A stretch of 64,000 bases of DNA from Prolixibacteraceae bacterium (GCA_019856515.1 CP082230.1:3596001-3660000), one strand, 5' to 3'. Shown: positions 26,754-36,481, numbered from the stretch's first letter. Numbers and translations are program-made. Notes: generated from the sequence alone by a model not told the origin.

Positions 26754-29700
26754 CTACTCTTGTGGGTTCTCTAGTTGGAGGATTAACTGCTCCAATTTCT
26801 GGTCGATACGTTTTTGGAATGCATCTTCACATTGACCTTCTTTCGCGATCTGTGTGCAAGCTGTAAGGATATTGATCCTTTTCGGGATACGGTTGTCGTA
26901 ACTTGCTGCCAAATATGGTGGGAGAGAGGTGTAATACTCTATCCATTGATAGGCTTCGTCGAAAATCTCAAACAAAAGGGTCTGTCCCTCCGTTTTCAGT
27001 TGGTGCTTTAGAAGTATCGTTACTAAAGCGAGGTCTTCTTTTGTGATTAACTTAGGAGAATGCATGGTGTACTTCTCAAATTGCTTGAAAGCCTCTTTTG
27101 CTTTTGACTTGTTGCCATCTTGCAGCTGCTGGATGATAAGGTTCTCGTATGCTTGTTTCACTTTTGCTGAGTGTAGTGTTTTGATGGAGGTGTCGTCCCA
27201 AAAAGTGTCGCTCTTACCAAGTTGTTTCCACTGATAGTTATTGATGATCTTACCCATACGGTCTGAAGAGATCTCACCAATACATTTTTCTGTAGGGGTG
27301 AATTCATACGGTATCAGGGTGTAAGTTAGACCATCAAATCGAACATAAGGTTTTAGATCTAGGTTGATTCCATCTAAGGCGCTAGGGTCAAAAGATATTG
27401 GTCGATCCCATTTATAGTGGCAAAGCATATTCAGAATCATCAAGTCACTCTTAAATATACCTTTCCCCTTAAGTTTGACAAATAGGGTGTCTTTGATATC
27501 TCTGTTTTGGATGGTTTCATGAAGAAAGCCACTATTAACCTCTGCTTTATTGATAGGAATTGCAATGGTTTTGGATGGGATATAGTCAATCTTATTTCCA
27601 CTAGTCGTCTTTACTTTGGTTCTAATATCTTTAGATCCAATCCATTGATGGATCAGTTGTTGAATTGGGAATGGAGATTTGATTCGATTTATGATTGGGA
27701 TATACTCTCTTATATCTTCCGCGACTTGCCCTCTCTTTAGTTGGATAGGTAGTGGTGTTGAGGTATACACTTTTCGTTGCATTTGACGTATGTACCAGTT
27801 GGCAGATAGAAGGCTGGTATTACAAACTCGAATATCAGTTCGTTGCCCTTCAACCTCTTGAAGATACCATAATGGGAAGGTGTCGTTGTCTCCATAAGTG
27901 AATAGTATCGCCTGTTTTTCTAAAGGGTTTAAGGTGTTTTGTGCCAATTGGTGGGCTAAGCTTCTATCACTTCTGTCATGGTTTTTCCAATTTTGTTGTA
28001 ATAGACGTAGAGGAACCAGAAGTAAGAGCCCTGAAACGATGATCGTTACACTCTTATTGGGGTTTTTTGATGTGATCTTTTTAAGTATATAGTAGGCACC
28101 CATTCCTATCCATATGGCAAATGCATAGAATGATCCGACATATGCGTAGTCGCGTTCTCTTGCCTGTATCGGTGTTTGATTTAGGTAGATGACAATGGCA
28201 ATTCCAGTAGTGATAAAGAGCAACACAATAGGCGTAAAGTCTTTGCCTTCTGATCTACTTGAAGTCATTTGTAGGTATAGTCCAATAAGTCCTAATAGTA
28301 GGGGCAAGAAGAGGTAGGTGCTCTGTCCTTTTTTGCTGTTGGTGGCATCAGGTCGTTTGTTGGTATCACCGACCATCCAGTAGTCCAAGACGGGTATGCC
28401 ACTGATCCAATTGCCATAAAGTATATCGCCGTAGCCCTGCATTTCGTTCTGTCGACCTACAAAGTTCCACATAAAGTAGCGAAAGTACATGTGGCCTAAT
28501 TGATATGTAGTGAAGAAGGTGAAGTTGTCGATGGCACTAGGGCGATAGATTTTCTGATTTATGCCAGATTGTTTGACGTTAATCCACTTGCCACTCTCTC
28601 CCGTCCATGATTGATATATTTGAGGGTGTTGCCCTCGTGCACTATACATTCTTGGGAAGTAGGTGTTAAATCGATCGTCATATTTTGGGGAAAGTGTGCC
28701 GTTTTGATCAATATATTTCCCTTTTTCATATCGATATTTAGTACTCCCTTTTTTCTGCCCTACTACGGGAGCAGTATAGTAGTTACCATAGAGAAGAGGA
28801 CGGTCGCCATACTGCTCTCTATTGAGGTACTCTTGTAGACGAAACATATCCGTTGGTGCATTCTCATTGATTGGCGGATTGGCATTGGTTCGAATGACAA
28901 TCGTAGCATAACAGCTATAGCCAATAATGACAAGAGCAGTTGCATTGGTGATAAGGTTTAACGTTGCTTTACCTCTCGAAATACTGTATCTGTTTAGAAA
29001 TACAAATGTGAGGAAGAAGAGAATGACAAAAGATATGATACCCGTATGTTTGGGTAGATTAAGTTGGTTTACTGAAAGGAGTTCAAGTTTTGATATGAGC
29101 CATGGTATACCAGGTATGATCCCGTAGTTTATGGCCAGGATCAATAGTCCAGATAAGGCAAGTGCAATCAATGAGTTTTTGGTATTAATCTCCCATTTGT
29201 GGTGATAGATAATAAAAATGATCGCAGGGATGGCGAGTAGGTTCAGTAGGTGCACACCAATAGATAGTCCAATAAAATAGAATATCATGAGTATCCAACG
29301 GGAGAAAAGAGTGTCGGTTTCATCTCGCCATCTAAGGATGGACCAAAAAACGACTGCGGTAAAGAAGCTAGATAGTGCATATACCTCGGCTTCTACTGCC
29401 GAAAACCAGAAGGTGTCGGTAAAAGCAAAAGTTAATGCTCCTATTGCAGCTCCAATAGGAATAATCTTAGATTGTAAGGCTTTCTTGTGGCTAATAACTC
29501 TTACGATGGTCCAATATAGGAACATAACCGTTGCTGCACTTGCTAATGCTGAGACACTGTTGATAAGTAGTGTTGACACTTGTGGTGTCGAAGAGATGGA
29601 CGAAATAGCTCTAGCTACAATGAGGTAAAAAGGGGCACCAGGTGGATGTCCAATTTGTAGTTTGTAGGCCGTTGCAAGGAATTCACCACAATCCCAGAAA

Positions 29701-29792
29701 CTGACGCTCTTTGAAAGTGTGAATAGGTATATGATAAGACTGAAACTAAATAGCCCCCAGCCTATTAGGGTATTGGTCCTTTTATTCATCAT
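26754..29792 (-). CDS. DUF2723 membrane protein, second paralogue
   Basis: A 1,012-residue paralogue of the protein at 21832-24948, with the same order of motifs: SFWDCGEFLATAYKLQIGHP, FWFSAVEAEVYALSS, LNREQYGDRPLLYGNYY, QTPIQARERDYAYVGSFYAF and YGDNDTFPLWYLQEVEGQ. The C-terminal third is the more divergent part, and the last 100 residues are helical. The conserved acidic and HPPGAP loops suggest both copies are active GT-C type enzymes; different C-terminal domains could mean different acceptors. No exact promoter box was found upstream. Confidence 0.87.
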   Translation of the reverse strand: MMNKRTNTLIGWGLFSFSLIIYLFTLSKSVSFWDCGEFLATAYKLQIGHPPGAPFYLIVARAISSISSTPQVSTLLINSVSALASAATVMFLYWTIVRVISHKKALQSKIIPIGAAIGALTFAFTDTFWFSAVEAEVYALSSFFTAVVFWSILRWRDETDTLFSRWILMIFYFIGLSIGVHLLNLLAIPAIIFIIYHHKWEINTKNSLIALALSGLLILAINYGIIPGIPWLISKLELLSVNQLNLPKHTGIISFVILFFLTFVFLNRYSISRGKATLNLITNATALVIIGYSCYATIVIRTNANPPINENAPTDMFRLQEYLNREQYGDRPLLYGNYYTAPVVGQKKGSTKYRYEKGKYIDQNGTLSPKYDDRFNTYFPRMYSARGQHPQIYQSWTGESGKWINVKQSGINQKIYRPSAIDNFTFFTTYQLGHMYFRYFMWNFVGRQNEMQGYGDILYGNWISGIPVLDYWMVGDTNKRPDATNSKKGQSTYLFLPLLLGLIGLYLQMTSSRSEGKDFTPIVLLFITTGIAIVIYLNQTPIQARERDYAYVGSFYAFAIWIGMGAYYILKKITSKNPNKSVTIIVSGLLLLVPLRLLQQNWKNHDRSDRSLAHQLAQNTLNPLEKQAILFTYGDNDTFPLWYLQEVEGQRTDIRVCNTSLLSANWYIRQMQRKVYTSTPLPIQLKRGQVAEDIREYIPIINRIKSPFPIQQLIHQWIGSKDIRTKVKTTSGNKIDYIPSKTIAIPINKAEVNSGFLHETIQNRDIKDTLFVKLKGKGIFKSDLMILNMLCHYKWDRPISFDPSALDGINLDLKPYVRFDGLTYTLIPYEFTPTEKCIGEISSDRMGKIINNYQWKQLGKSDTFWDDTSIKTLHSAKVKQAYENLIIQQLQDGNKSKAKEAFKQFEKYTMHSPKLITKEDLALVTILLKHQLKTEGQTLLFEIFDEAYQWIEYYTSLPPYLAASYDNRIPKRINILTACTQIAKEGQCEDAFQKRIDQKLEQLILQLENPQE

Positions 29793-29866
29793 TGGATTTT
29801 ATGCTTTTGTGATCCCAATACAAAGATAATTTTATGATTTTTTTTTACTACTTTTTTATCCGATTG

Positions 29867-29897
29867 TTTGCATAATAAAAAAAAGAGCGTACATTTG
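29867..29897 (+). promoter_or_regulatory. Promoter of the first tRNA-Gln gene
   Basis: TTTG at 29867-29870, exactly 19 bp, then the -7 box TACATTTG at 29890-29897. The mature tRNA begins 33 bp downstream. Confidence 0.8.
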
Positions 29898-29930
29898 CAC
29901 CCGTCTTAAACAAAGAGACACATTAAAGAT

Positions 29931-30003
29931 TGACCCATGGTGTAATTGGCAACACATCTGATTTTGGTTCAGAAGAGTCCAGGTTCGAGCCCTGGTGGGT
30001 CAA
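29931..30003 (+). tRNA. tRNA-Gln (anticodon TTG), copy 1
   Basis: A 73-base cloverleaf: acceptor TGACCCA with TGGGTCA, D-arm around GTGTAATTGGCAACAC, anticodon stem TCTGA/TCAGA with loop TTTTGGT giving TTG, T-arm CCAGG-TTCGAGC-CCTGG. CCA is not encoded. Confidence 0.96.
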
Positions 30004-30034
30004 CAATAAAGTTCTTTTATTGTTGATTTTTTTT
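30001..30034 (+). terminator. Terminator of the first tRNA-Gln gene
   Basis: CAACAATAAA (30001-30010) pairs with TTTATTGTTG (30016-30025), followed by A and a run of eight T. The stem begins inside the last bases of the tRNA, so it competes with the acceptor stem. Confidence 0.85.
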
Positions 30035-30074
30035 AGTAGCCTCCCGTTAAATGGGGGTATTTTTAATAAAAAAT

Positions 30075-30105
30075 TTTGTAAATAATAAAAAGGATTTTAT
30101 ATTTG
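30075..30105 (+). promoter_or_regulatory. Promoter of the second tRNA-Gln gene
   Basis: TTTG at 30075-30078, 19 bp, then the -7 box TATATTTG at 30098-30105. The layout is nearly identical to the first copy, as expected of a duplicated unit. Confidence 0.8.
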
Positions 30106-30142
30106 CAACGTCTTAAAACAAGAGACGTTCATAGTTAAAGAT

Positions 30143-30215
30143 TGACCCATGGTGTAATTGGCAACACATCTGATTTTGGTTCAGAAGAGTCCAGGTTCGA
30201 GCCCTGGTGGGTCAA
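30143..30215 (+). tRNA. tRNA-Gln (anticodon TTG), copy 2
   Basis: Identical in sequence to the copy at 29931 and 212 bp downstream. It has the same anticodon loop and no encoded CCA. The upstream leader (GTCTTAAA...AAAGAT) is also similar to copy 1. Confidence 0.96.
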
Positions 30216-30216
30216 C

Positions 30217-30253
30217 GAAAAAAAGCTATCCAATTTGGATAGCTTTTTTTTTA
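30217..30253 (+). terminator. Terminator of the second tRNA-Gln gene
   Basis: AGCTATCC (30224-30231) pairs with GGATAGCT (30237-30244), extended by flanking A/T pairs and followed by nine T. Confidence 0.9.
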
Positions 30254-30399
30254 TGTTTTTTTTCGACACACTAGAAAGTGTATATGACTTACTGTATGAG
30301 GTCATCCGTAATTTGCGCTAGTGCAGGTCTTAACTACTGTGAGGCTTGTGATGTTAATTGAACCTTTCAATAAAAACCTGTTGTTTGGAAAGCAACGGA

Positions 30400-31197
30400 T
30401 TAAATGTCTCTTTGGGTTAGACTGTCGGTGATGCGATTATTTGTCACCTCATAATTATAATGTTTTTTTACGATAGCTTCGTGTTTGGGAGGATAGATGT
30501 ACTTCTCTTCTAATACTTTTTCATTGATTGTATTGTAGTAGAAGTTACGGCATGAGATCACCTTTCCCTTCTCGTCATAAGTGGTTATACTGGTTAAGAT
30601 ATTTGAAGAGTAGTCATATTCCATTCTTGAAGTGTGTTTGGGTGACATATAATGGATATGCTTGGTCTTTAGTTTACCAAGTTCGTTGTATTCATAGGTC
30701 GACTCTCTAGTGATGATATTTTTCTTTAGTACTTGTTGTTTGACAAGTTTATGGGTTTCATTGTAGAAAAATAGTACCGTTCTACTTTGGTTCTTATCAA
30801 TGCTACTTACAATCTTCTCCGTTAAATATTTGCTTTTGCTATACTCGTACAATATCATCTCTTCGACAACATAAAGCTTTTGATTGGATGCATTTTTTGA
30901 ATAGGTTACGACATCCTGAATCTGCTTCTCTGAATTGTAATAGTATAGTTTATAGTATCTAAGAGAGTCGTTCTCATAAGTGTTGGAACGTGTCAATTTA
31001 CCATCTTTATTATAGATGTTTTCTGTGCGGATATTTTTCTCTCCTCTAAAGTTAACGTATGATTCATATACAGTTTTGACCCTTGAGAACTGAGGGGTTT
31101 TATCTATATGTGAATCATAGTTTGGCTTGCATGATGCCAATATCAGTGATATGAGCATCATAATACATGTGTATCGTGTTGCAACTTTCTTACTCAT
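30400..31197 (-). CDS. Lipoprotein with RHS/YD-like repeats
   Basis: A 265-residue lipoprotein with lipobox LASC at about residue 24 from ATG 31197 (an in-frame start at 31230 would put a long tail before the signal and was rejected). The body is a series of short strand repeats with Tyr-Asn/Asp turns (IYNKDGKLTRSNTYENDSLRYYKLYYYN; TYEYNELGKLKTKHI), like the YD/MORN-type repeats of many Bacteroidota lipoproteins. Probably an outer-membrane surface or periplasmic protein; function unknown. Confidence 0.72.
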   Translation of the reverse strand: MSKKVATRYTCIMMLISLILASCKPNYDSHIDKTPQFSRVKTVYESYVNFRGEKNIRTENIYNKDGKLTRSNTYENDSLRYYKLYYYNSEKQIQDVVTYSKNASNQKLYVVEEMILYEYSKSKYLTEKIVSSIDKNQSRTVLFFYNETHKLVKQQVLKKNIITRESTYEYNELGKLKTKHIHYMSPKHTSRMEYDYSSNILTSITTYDEKGKVISCRNFYYNTINEKVLEEKYIYPPKHEAIVKKHYNYEVTNNRITDSLTQRDI

Positions 31198-31321
31198 GAA
31201 CAGGCAATGTCTTGGTGTTATACAATACAAATATAGTGAAACATTTTTTAAGTTTGTATTATGTTATATTAACAATGCGTTCTGTTTTTATTGTCACCTG
31301 CAATATTTTACTGTGTTAGAG

Positions 31322-32434
31322 TTATTTCCAATAGTAGAAATATTTTTTTAGACTCTTACTTTGTGCCTCTTTGTAAGTTTTGGTTACATAAACATTTGCA
31401 TGGGTGTTTATGGCTTTATCCCCCTCTGTTTGTCTTGTAAATTGGACCGACTCAAGAAGATATTTGTTTCCGTCTTTTTGATATTGAGTGGCAAAGTAGT
31501 AGCGGTTTGTGGCTGTTTCTGTCTTTTTTGTATAGTGGTTTGCTGAGATCGGGGAGAAGTTTGAAGCATTCACCCACACTTCGTTTTTAATGATGGTCGT
31601 GTCACTCATATTAATGTATGCCTTACCTTTATACTCAGTTGCGTATGGATCGAAGGTAATATCAAAAGAGGGCTTTAGTAGCTCATAGTCGACAACCCAT
31701 ACTATATCTCCATTGATTTTAGATTCGTTGTTCTTACTTAGTTTGAATTTTTTGATAGTATATGGATTGAAAATACCACGTTTCCACTTCGCTAAATCAA
31801 ATTGAAGAAGATCATTAATATATAGTGCTCTATGGTCAAGGTCTCTATTCTTAGGGTTATCTAGTGTGACATTTTTAAGGTTATATCCATAGTTTTTGAA
31901 CAGAACTGAGTCGTTAAGAAGCTGGTATCCCTTTTGATCTGTATAGAGAATGTTGGCTTGATGGTTGTGGTTTTGTCCCTTAGAAGCAAAAGCATATTCG
32001 TAGTGTGCATCCAAGCTGTATGGTGTTTGAATAAAATGTTTTTGGGTGTTAAGTGCAGCTGTACGTAGGATACGAACTAGTACCAATGATTGCGCTTGTA
32101 TATCAACTTCTTGGATAGAGAATGTCTGTTTTTTTAGTTCAATCTGTAGAATGATACCTGTTTTAACGTTCTTCCAAGGTATCTGTATGTTGTGGAATCC
32201 TACTGCCGAAACAATAATATCATTTCCGATAGATTTTTCTGGAACTTTTAATTGAAATTCTCCATCAAAATTACTTGCAGTTCCAGTCATGGTTCCGTCG
32301 ATGCCTATGTTAGCATATGGAATAGACTCTTTGGTTTGAGCGTTAAGTATAACTCCATTTAGAATGACCGATTTCTGTGCATATAGCGAAAAGGATAGAA
32401 CCATTATTGTGAAAAGAGAAACTATTTTTTGCAT
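31322..32434 (-). CDS. CarboxypepD_reg-like domain outer-membrane-associated protein
   Basis: A 370-residue exported protein. After a signal peptide (cleavage after SLYAQ), residues about 22-115 form a carboxypeptidase-regulatory-like beta-sandwich (GVILNAQTKESIPYANIGIDGTM split by the usual turn; FDGEFQLKVP). The remainder is a beta-rich domain like those of DUF5686-type proteins. These are found beside TonB-dependent systems and in outer-membrane proteins, but no barrel signature is clear here. Function unknown. Confidence 0.72.
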   Translation of the reverse strand: MQKIVSLFTIMVLSFSLYAQKSVILNGVILNAQTKESIPYANIGIDGTMTGTASNFDGEFQLKVPEKSIGNDIIVSAVGFHNIQIPWKNVKTGIILQIELKKQTFSIQEVDIQAQSLVLVRILRTAALNTQKHFIQTPYSLDAHYEYAFASKGQNHNHQANILYTDQKGYQLLNDSVLFKNYGYNLKNVTLDNPKNRDLDHRALYINDLLQFDLAKWKRGIFNPYTIKKFKLSKNNESKINGDIVWVVDYELLKPSFDITFDPYATEYKGKAYINMSDTTIIKNEVWVNASNFSPISANHYTKKTETATNRYYFATQYQKDGNKYLLESVQFTRQTEGDKAINTHANVYVTKTYKEAQSKSLKKYFYYWK

Positions 32435-32868
32435 CTTATTTATGTGTTTAGATGGAACTTACGATATTATATTTTTGATAAATTTACAAAGAGTCATTGA
32501 AAGTAAAAAGTAAAACCCACTGAGCTCTAGTTATTTTATTTGACACGACATTTCATAATTCAATTGGTATTATAGTAACGGAATGTTGTGTCTGTTTGTT
32601 TTAATAGAGCTGTACTTTATGTTAATATTTTCATTTCAAGGTACAAAAGAGTATCACCCCGATATATTTTGATATGATTAAGAGGTCTCCTGATTATTGT
32701 ATGCAAAGTGGAGGGAGGTCTGAAACTTAATAAAATAAAGTGAAAGGTATGGTTTTGTATGTTGTTGAGAATATGTCATATATATCGTCTTCATGTTGAA
32801 AATATTTAAAATCACTCCATATTCATTGGTAAAGGTGATTCCACTGTTTTATTTATTGATAATTGTAT
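32435..32868. other. Divergent intergenic region
   Basis: About 430 bp (505 bp up to the permease start) between divergent genes. It is AT-rich. I see no ORF, RNA gene or riboswitch fold; in particular no purine-riboswitch core was recognised ahead of the permease. Confidence 0.45.
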
Positions 32869-32876
32869 TATTTTTG
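32869..32876 (+). promoter_or_regulatory. Possible -7 box for the purine permease gene
   Basis: TATTTTTG matches TAnnTTTG and lies 63 bp before the ATG. The -33 element at the expected distance is poor, so this is tentative. Confidence 0.35.
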
Positions 32877-32939
32877 CCCCAATTTTTTTATTATCAACAA
32901 GGGGAAAGTTTAGACTGACACTTTAAAATCTAACAGAAA

Positions 32940-34244
32940 ATGCTTGAGACACTCTTTAAGCTTAAAGAAAACGGGACAAGTGTAAGAAACGAGATTCTTG
33001 CAGGGATAACAACTTTCATGACCATGGCGTATATTTTGTCTGTTGCGCCAAATATGTTGTCTGCAACCGGAATGGATAAGGGGGCATTATTTACTGCTAC
33101 AGTTTTGACGTCCGTTATCGGGACACTTTTGATGGCATTGATAGCCAACCTTCCATATGCGCTGGCACCTGGAATGGGAACGACAGCCTTCTTTGCTTTT
33201 ACCGTATGTATTGGAATGGGATATAGCTGGGAAGTTGCGTTGACTGCGATCTTCTTAGAGGGGTTGTTTTTTATCTTTTTGACCTTGATTAATGTGAGAG
33301 AGAAGATAATTGGAGCTATTCCACTGTCTGTACGTCAGGGTATTACCGTTGGTGTTGGGATGTTTATTACTATGATAGGTCTTAAGGGAGCTGGAATTGT
33401 CGTAGATAATGGTGCGACGTTGGTTACTATGGGGGATTTGACATCGCCTTCTGCTGTGATAGCTATTTTAGGAATTATATTGACTGGAGCTTTATATTAT
33501 AAGAAGGTGCCGGGATCGATCCTTATCGGGATGATTTTCTGTACATTGATTGGTTTACCTATGGGGGTGACGCAGTTGCCAGAGAGCTGGGATTTTGCGA
33601 TACCTTCGATCTCTCCGATTGCTTTTCATCTTGATTTCAGTTGGATTGGCAGCTTTGATGAGACGATAAACATTGTAGTGGTTTTGTTTGCATTTCTTTT
33701 TATCGATATGTTTGATACTATTGGGACACTTGTAGGTGTATCTAATAGTGCAAATATGGTGGATGAAAATGGAGAAATTAAGAATCTTAAGCAAGGATTG
33801 ACAGCCGATTCTATTGCAACAGTTTGTGGTGCACTATTAGGGGTGTCTACTGTGACTACGGTATCGGAAAGTGCTGCTGGTATTGCAGAGGGTGGCCGAA
33901 CAGGTTTAACGTCTATGGTTACGGCTAGTTTCTTGTTGATCGCATTACTTCTATCTCCTCTTTTCTTAATGGTTCCTGCAGCAGCAACGACTCCTGCTCT
34001 ATTTATTGTGGGGGTAATGATGATGAGTGAGACCAGTAAAATTAACTTTAAAGATTTTACAGAAGCAGTTCCTGCATATTTTACTTTCATGTTGATGCCT
34101 TTGACCTACTCTATAGTCAATGGAATCATGATGGGGGTTATCTCTTATGTTTTTATCAAACTCTTGACGGGTAGAAGAAAAGAGGTGACTATATCTATGT
34201 GGATTTTAGCTATTGTATTTATGATAAAGATTTTTGTGTCGTAG
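32940..34244 (+). CDS. NCS2-family purine permease (AzgA/PbuG-like)
   Basis: A 434-residue transporter with about 13 membrane helices. It opens with the family pattern LKENGTSVRNEILAGITTFMTMAYI and carries ALAPGMGTTAFFAFT, GITVGVGMFITMIG, DMFDTIGTLVGVS and AGIAEGGRTGLTS. These identify the adenine/guanine/hypoxanthine:H+ symporter branch. It probably salvages nucleobases, complementing upp and the dGTPase-like enzyme in this window. It is monocistronic with its own terminator. Confidence 0.94.
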   Translation: MLETLFKLKENGTSVRNEILAGITTFMTMAYILSVAPNMLSATGMDKGALFTATVLTSVIGTLLMALIANLPYALAPGMGTTAFFAFTVCIGMGYSWEVALTAIFLEGLFFIFLTLINVREKIIGAIPLSVRQGITVGVGMFITMIGLKGAGIVVDNGATLVTMGDLTSPSAVIAILGIILTGALYYKKVPGSILIGMIFCTLIGLPMGVTQLPESWDFAIPSISPIAFHLDFSWIGSFDETINIVVVLFAFLFIDMFDTIGTLVGVSNSANMVDENGEIKNLKQGLTADSIATVCGALLGVSTVTTVSESAAGIAEGGRTGLTSMVTASFLLIALLLSPLFLMVPAAATTPALFIVGVMMMSETSKINFKDFTEAVPAYFTFMLMPLTYSIVNGIMMGVISYVFIKLLTGRRKEVTISMWILAIVFMIKIFVS

Positions 34245-34269
34245 TACTTTGCCACGAAATCGAATGAAG

Positions 34270-34306
34270 AAAGGTGCAGCTGTTTTATTACAGTTGCACC
34301 TTTTTT
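34270..34306 (+). terminator. Terminator of the purine permease gene
   Basis: AAGGTGCA-G-CTGT pairs with ACAG-T-TGCACCTT around a TTTATT loop, followed by six T. Confidence 0.9.
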
Positions 34307-34422
34307 ATGGGGTACGTATACCAATTATGATGATTTTATGTTATATAAGTATGGGCTGAATGAACAAGAGTATCGCCTTGCTGTTTAAAATTAATAGAAC
34401 ATTAAAACGTCGTTAGAATTGT

Positions 34423-34430
34423 TATCTTTG
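34423..34430 (+). promoter_or_regulatory. Possible -7 box for the coiled-coil lipoprotein gene
   Basis: TATCTTTG matches TAnnTTTG 66 bp before the ATG at 34497; no good -33 element is seen at 19-20 bp. Confidence 0.4.
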
Positions 34431-34496
34431 TTAGAAAGGATATCGTAAGTTGTTCTTATCGATGTAAATACAAACACAAATAAGGAAACATAGATT

Positions 34497-35144
34497 ATGT
34501 ATCAAAGATTAATTATTTATTGTGGAATATTAGCAATAGGATTGGCCTCGTGTGTTTCGAAGAAGAAATATGTAGAGCTGGAGACTCGTAAAAAGAAGAG
34601 TGATCAGCGAGTGGTGACGCTAAAGAAAGAGTTGTCTTCGACCCAAAAAGAGTTAAAAGATAGAAATGTTGCTTTTGATCAGATTCGTGAGGATCTAGAG
34701 TATAGCAATACAAAGATGTTGAGTAAAGTGGATGAAGTAGCAGATAAGATGGCTATGGAGTCGCAAAAGAATCAAGAGATAAGTGGTGAGTTAGAAGATC
34801 AGTTGTTCTCGTACAAGAATGAGAACAGACAGTTGAGTTCAACAATAAGCCAGATGAATGAAGATATCGCAAAATATAAGAGTGATATCAAGATATTTAA
34901 GAAGAGTTTAGAGGCAAAAAATAGCGAACTTATTGAGGTGAAGTATGCTTTGAATAATGAGAAAGATAAAGCGGTTGTTTTAAATAATAAGATATCATCA
35001 AATGATGATAAGATGATGGCTCTAGAACAAAAAAGAGCGGCTTTGACAAAGAGTATCTCGTCATTAAAGAGTCAGATTAAGAGCCAAAATGAGGAGATAG
35101 AGCGTTTAAAGAACAATGTAAAGTTGTTGAAGAAACAGATCTAA
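34497..35144 (+). CDS. Coiled-coil lipoprotein
   Basis: A 215-residue lipoprotein: a short signal sequence with lipobox LASC (Cys at about residue 18), then an almost unbroken heptad-repeat helix from residue 25 to the end, rich in Lys, Glu, Ser and Asn. This is a long coiled coil standing off the membrane. It resembles the N-terminal part of OmpA-linked lipoproteins of Bacteroidota but lacks an OmpA domain. Function unknown. Confidence 0.8.
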   Translation: MYQRLIIYCGILAIGLASCVSKKKYVELETRKKKSDQRVVTLKKELSSTQKELKDRNVAFDQIREDLEYSNTKMLSKVDEVADKMAMESQKNQEISGELEDQLFSYKNENRQLSSTISQMNEDIAKYKSDIKIFKKSLEAKNSELIEVKYALNNEKDKAVVLNNKISSNDDKMMALEQKRAALTKSISSLKSQIKSQNEEIERLKNNVKLLKKQI

Positions 35145-35164
35145 CCCCCACTTGGGTGTCTTGT

Positions 35165-36481
35165 TTAATAGAAGGCTGGAACAGATATTCCTTCCATTCT
35201 ACGGTATAATTCTAAGGCATATACATCTGTCATCCCCGATACATAATCAACAATGGCTAAAGTCCGTTTGTATGTGTCGGGGTTGTTTATGTCATATTGT
35301 TTAGGAATAAGTGATCGCATGTTTTTAGCGTGTGGTGTATTTGGTTTTTCAAGTGCATGAATAAATCTGTCCAACAGTGTGGTGATGATCTTATGTCCTG
35401 CAATTTGAATCTCGACTACATCACGTTGCATATAGATCTCTTCTTTGGATATTTTGTGGATGCGATCTAATGCATCTAAAGATTTGGAAGAGATAGATTG
35501 AATTAGAGGTGTAACTTTCTCTCCATCCATTATCTCCTTATAGTGAAGCATGAATTGCTCAAAACACTCATTTGTAAGCTTGCCTATCGTAATCGATCTA
35601 AGGTAGGATACTTTTTCGTTTTTGTCCTCTATGGTATTCAATGTCTTCAATGTTTTAGAGGTGCTGTCTTCTTCCTTATGGAATGGCAGTAAGAACTCTT
35701 CGACACGATCGTAAGTAAGAATTTTCATTTTATATGCATCCTCAATGTCCATGACTTGGTAGCATATGTCATCGGCAGCTTCCACGAGGTAGACTAGAGG
35801 GTGACGGGCATACTGTCCTTCTGTTTTTGTTATTCCTAATGTATCTGCGATTTTAATATAGGTCTGTTTTTGGTCTTGGAAGAATCCAAATTTCTGTCTT
35901 GTGGTCTTTGTGGAATCATATGGATATTTAACAATAGATGCCAGTGTGGAGTAGGTTAGGGAGAAGCCACCAGGACGTCTGCCTATGAATTGGTGTGATA
36001 ATAATCTAAAGGCATTTGCATTTCCGTCAAACTGAACGAAGTCATTCCACTGCTCGTTGGTGAATTGGGATTGATATTTCTTACCATAATGGTTCTGGAA
36101 AAAGTCGGATATGGCATATTCTCCAGAGTGACCAAAAGGTGGATTTCCGAGATCGTGTGCCAAACATGCTGATGCGATGATTGCACCAATCTCACTTGCT
36201 AGTTCCCAGTCAAGCTCATTTCGTTTTATGAGTTCGGCAGATAGCATGGCACCTAAAGATCTTCCAACACTAGCAACTTCAAGACTGTGGGTTAAACGGT
36301 TGTGTACAAAGATGGAGCCTGGTAATGGAAATACTTGTGTTTTATTCTGTAGTCGGCGAAATGTAGCAGAGAAGATAATACGATCATAGTCTCTCTGGAA
36401 TTGTGACCGATGATCAAAATTCTGGGTGCTACGATTCTCTTGACCTAGTCTTGTGGGGCATATAAGTTGATTCCATTTCAT
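35165..36481 (-). CDS. dgt: Deoxyguanosinetriphosphate triphosphohydrolase-like HD protein
   Basis: A 438-residue HD-domain dNTPase. Visible are SQFQRDYDRIIFSATFRRLQNKTQVF, the first metal-site histidine in RLTHSLEVASVGRSLG and the HD pair in ACLAHDLGNPPFGHSGE, followed by VEAADDICY. This family cuts dGTP or other dNTPs to nucleoside and triphosphate. The C-terminal half is helical, as in the family. It is followed by the peptidase and membrane-protein genes upstream on the same strand with short gaps, so a shared transcript is likely. Confidence 0.9.
   Translation of the reverse strand: MKWNQLICPTRLGQENRSTQNFDHRSQFQRDYDRIIFSATFRRLQNKTQVFPLPGSIFVHNRLTHSLEVASVGRSLGAMLSAELIKRNELDWELASEIGAIIASACLAHDLGNPPFGHSGEYAISDFFQNHYGKKYQSQFTNEQWNDFVQFDGNANAFRLLSHQFIGRRPGGFSLTYSTLASIVKYPYDSTKTTRQKFGFFQDQKQTYIKIADTLGITKTEGQYARHPLVYLVEAADDICYQVMDIEDAYKMKILTYDRVEEFLLPFHKEEDSTSKTLKTLNTIEDKNEKVSYLRSITIGKLTNECFEQFMLHYKEIMDGEKVTPLIQSISSKSLDALDRIHKISKEEIYMQRDVVEIQIAGHKIITTLLDRFIHALEKPNTPHAKNMRSLIPKQYDINNPDTYKRTLAIVDYVSGMTDVYALELYRRMEGISVPAFY

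Noticed and set aside
32880..32939. Possible purine riboswitch in the leader of the NCS2 permease
   Set aside because: The leader is only about 60 bases and no conserved three-way-junction core was seen.
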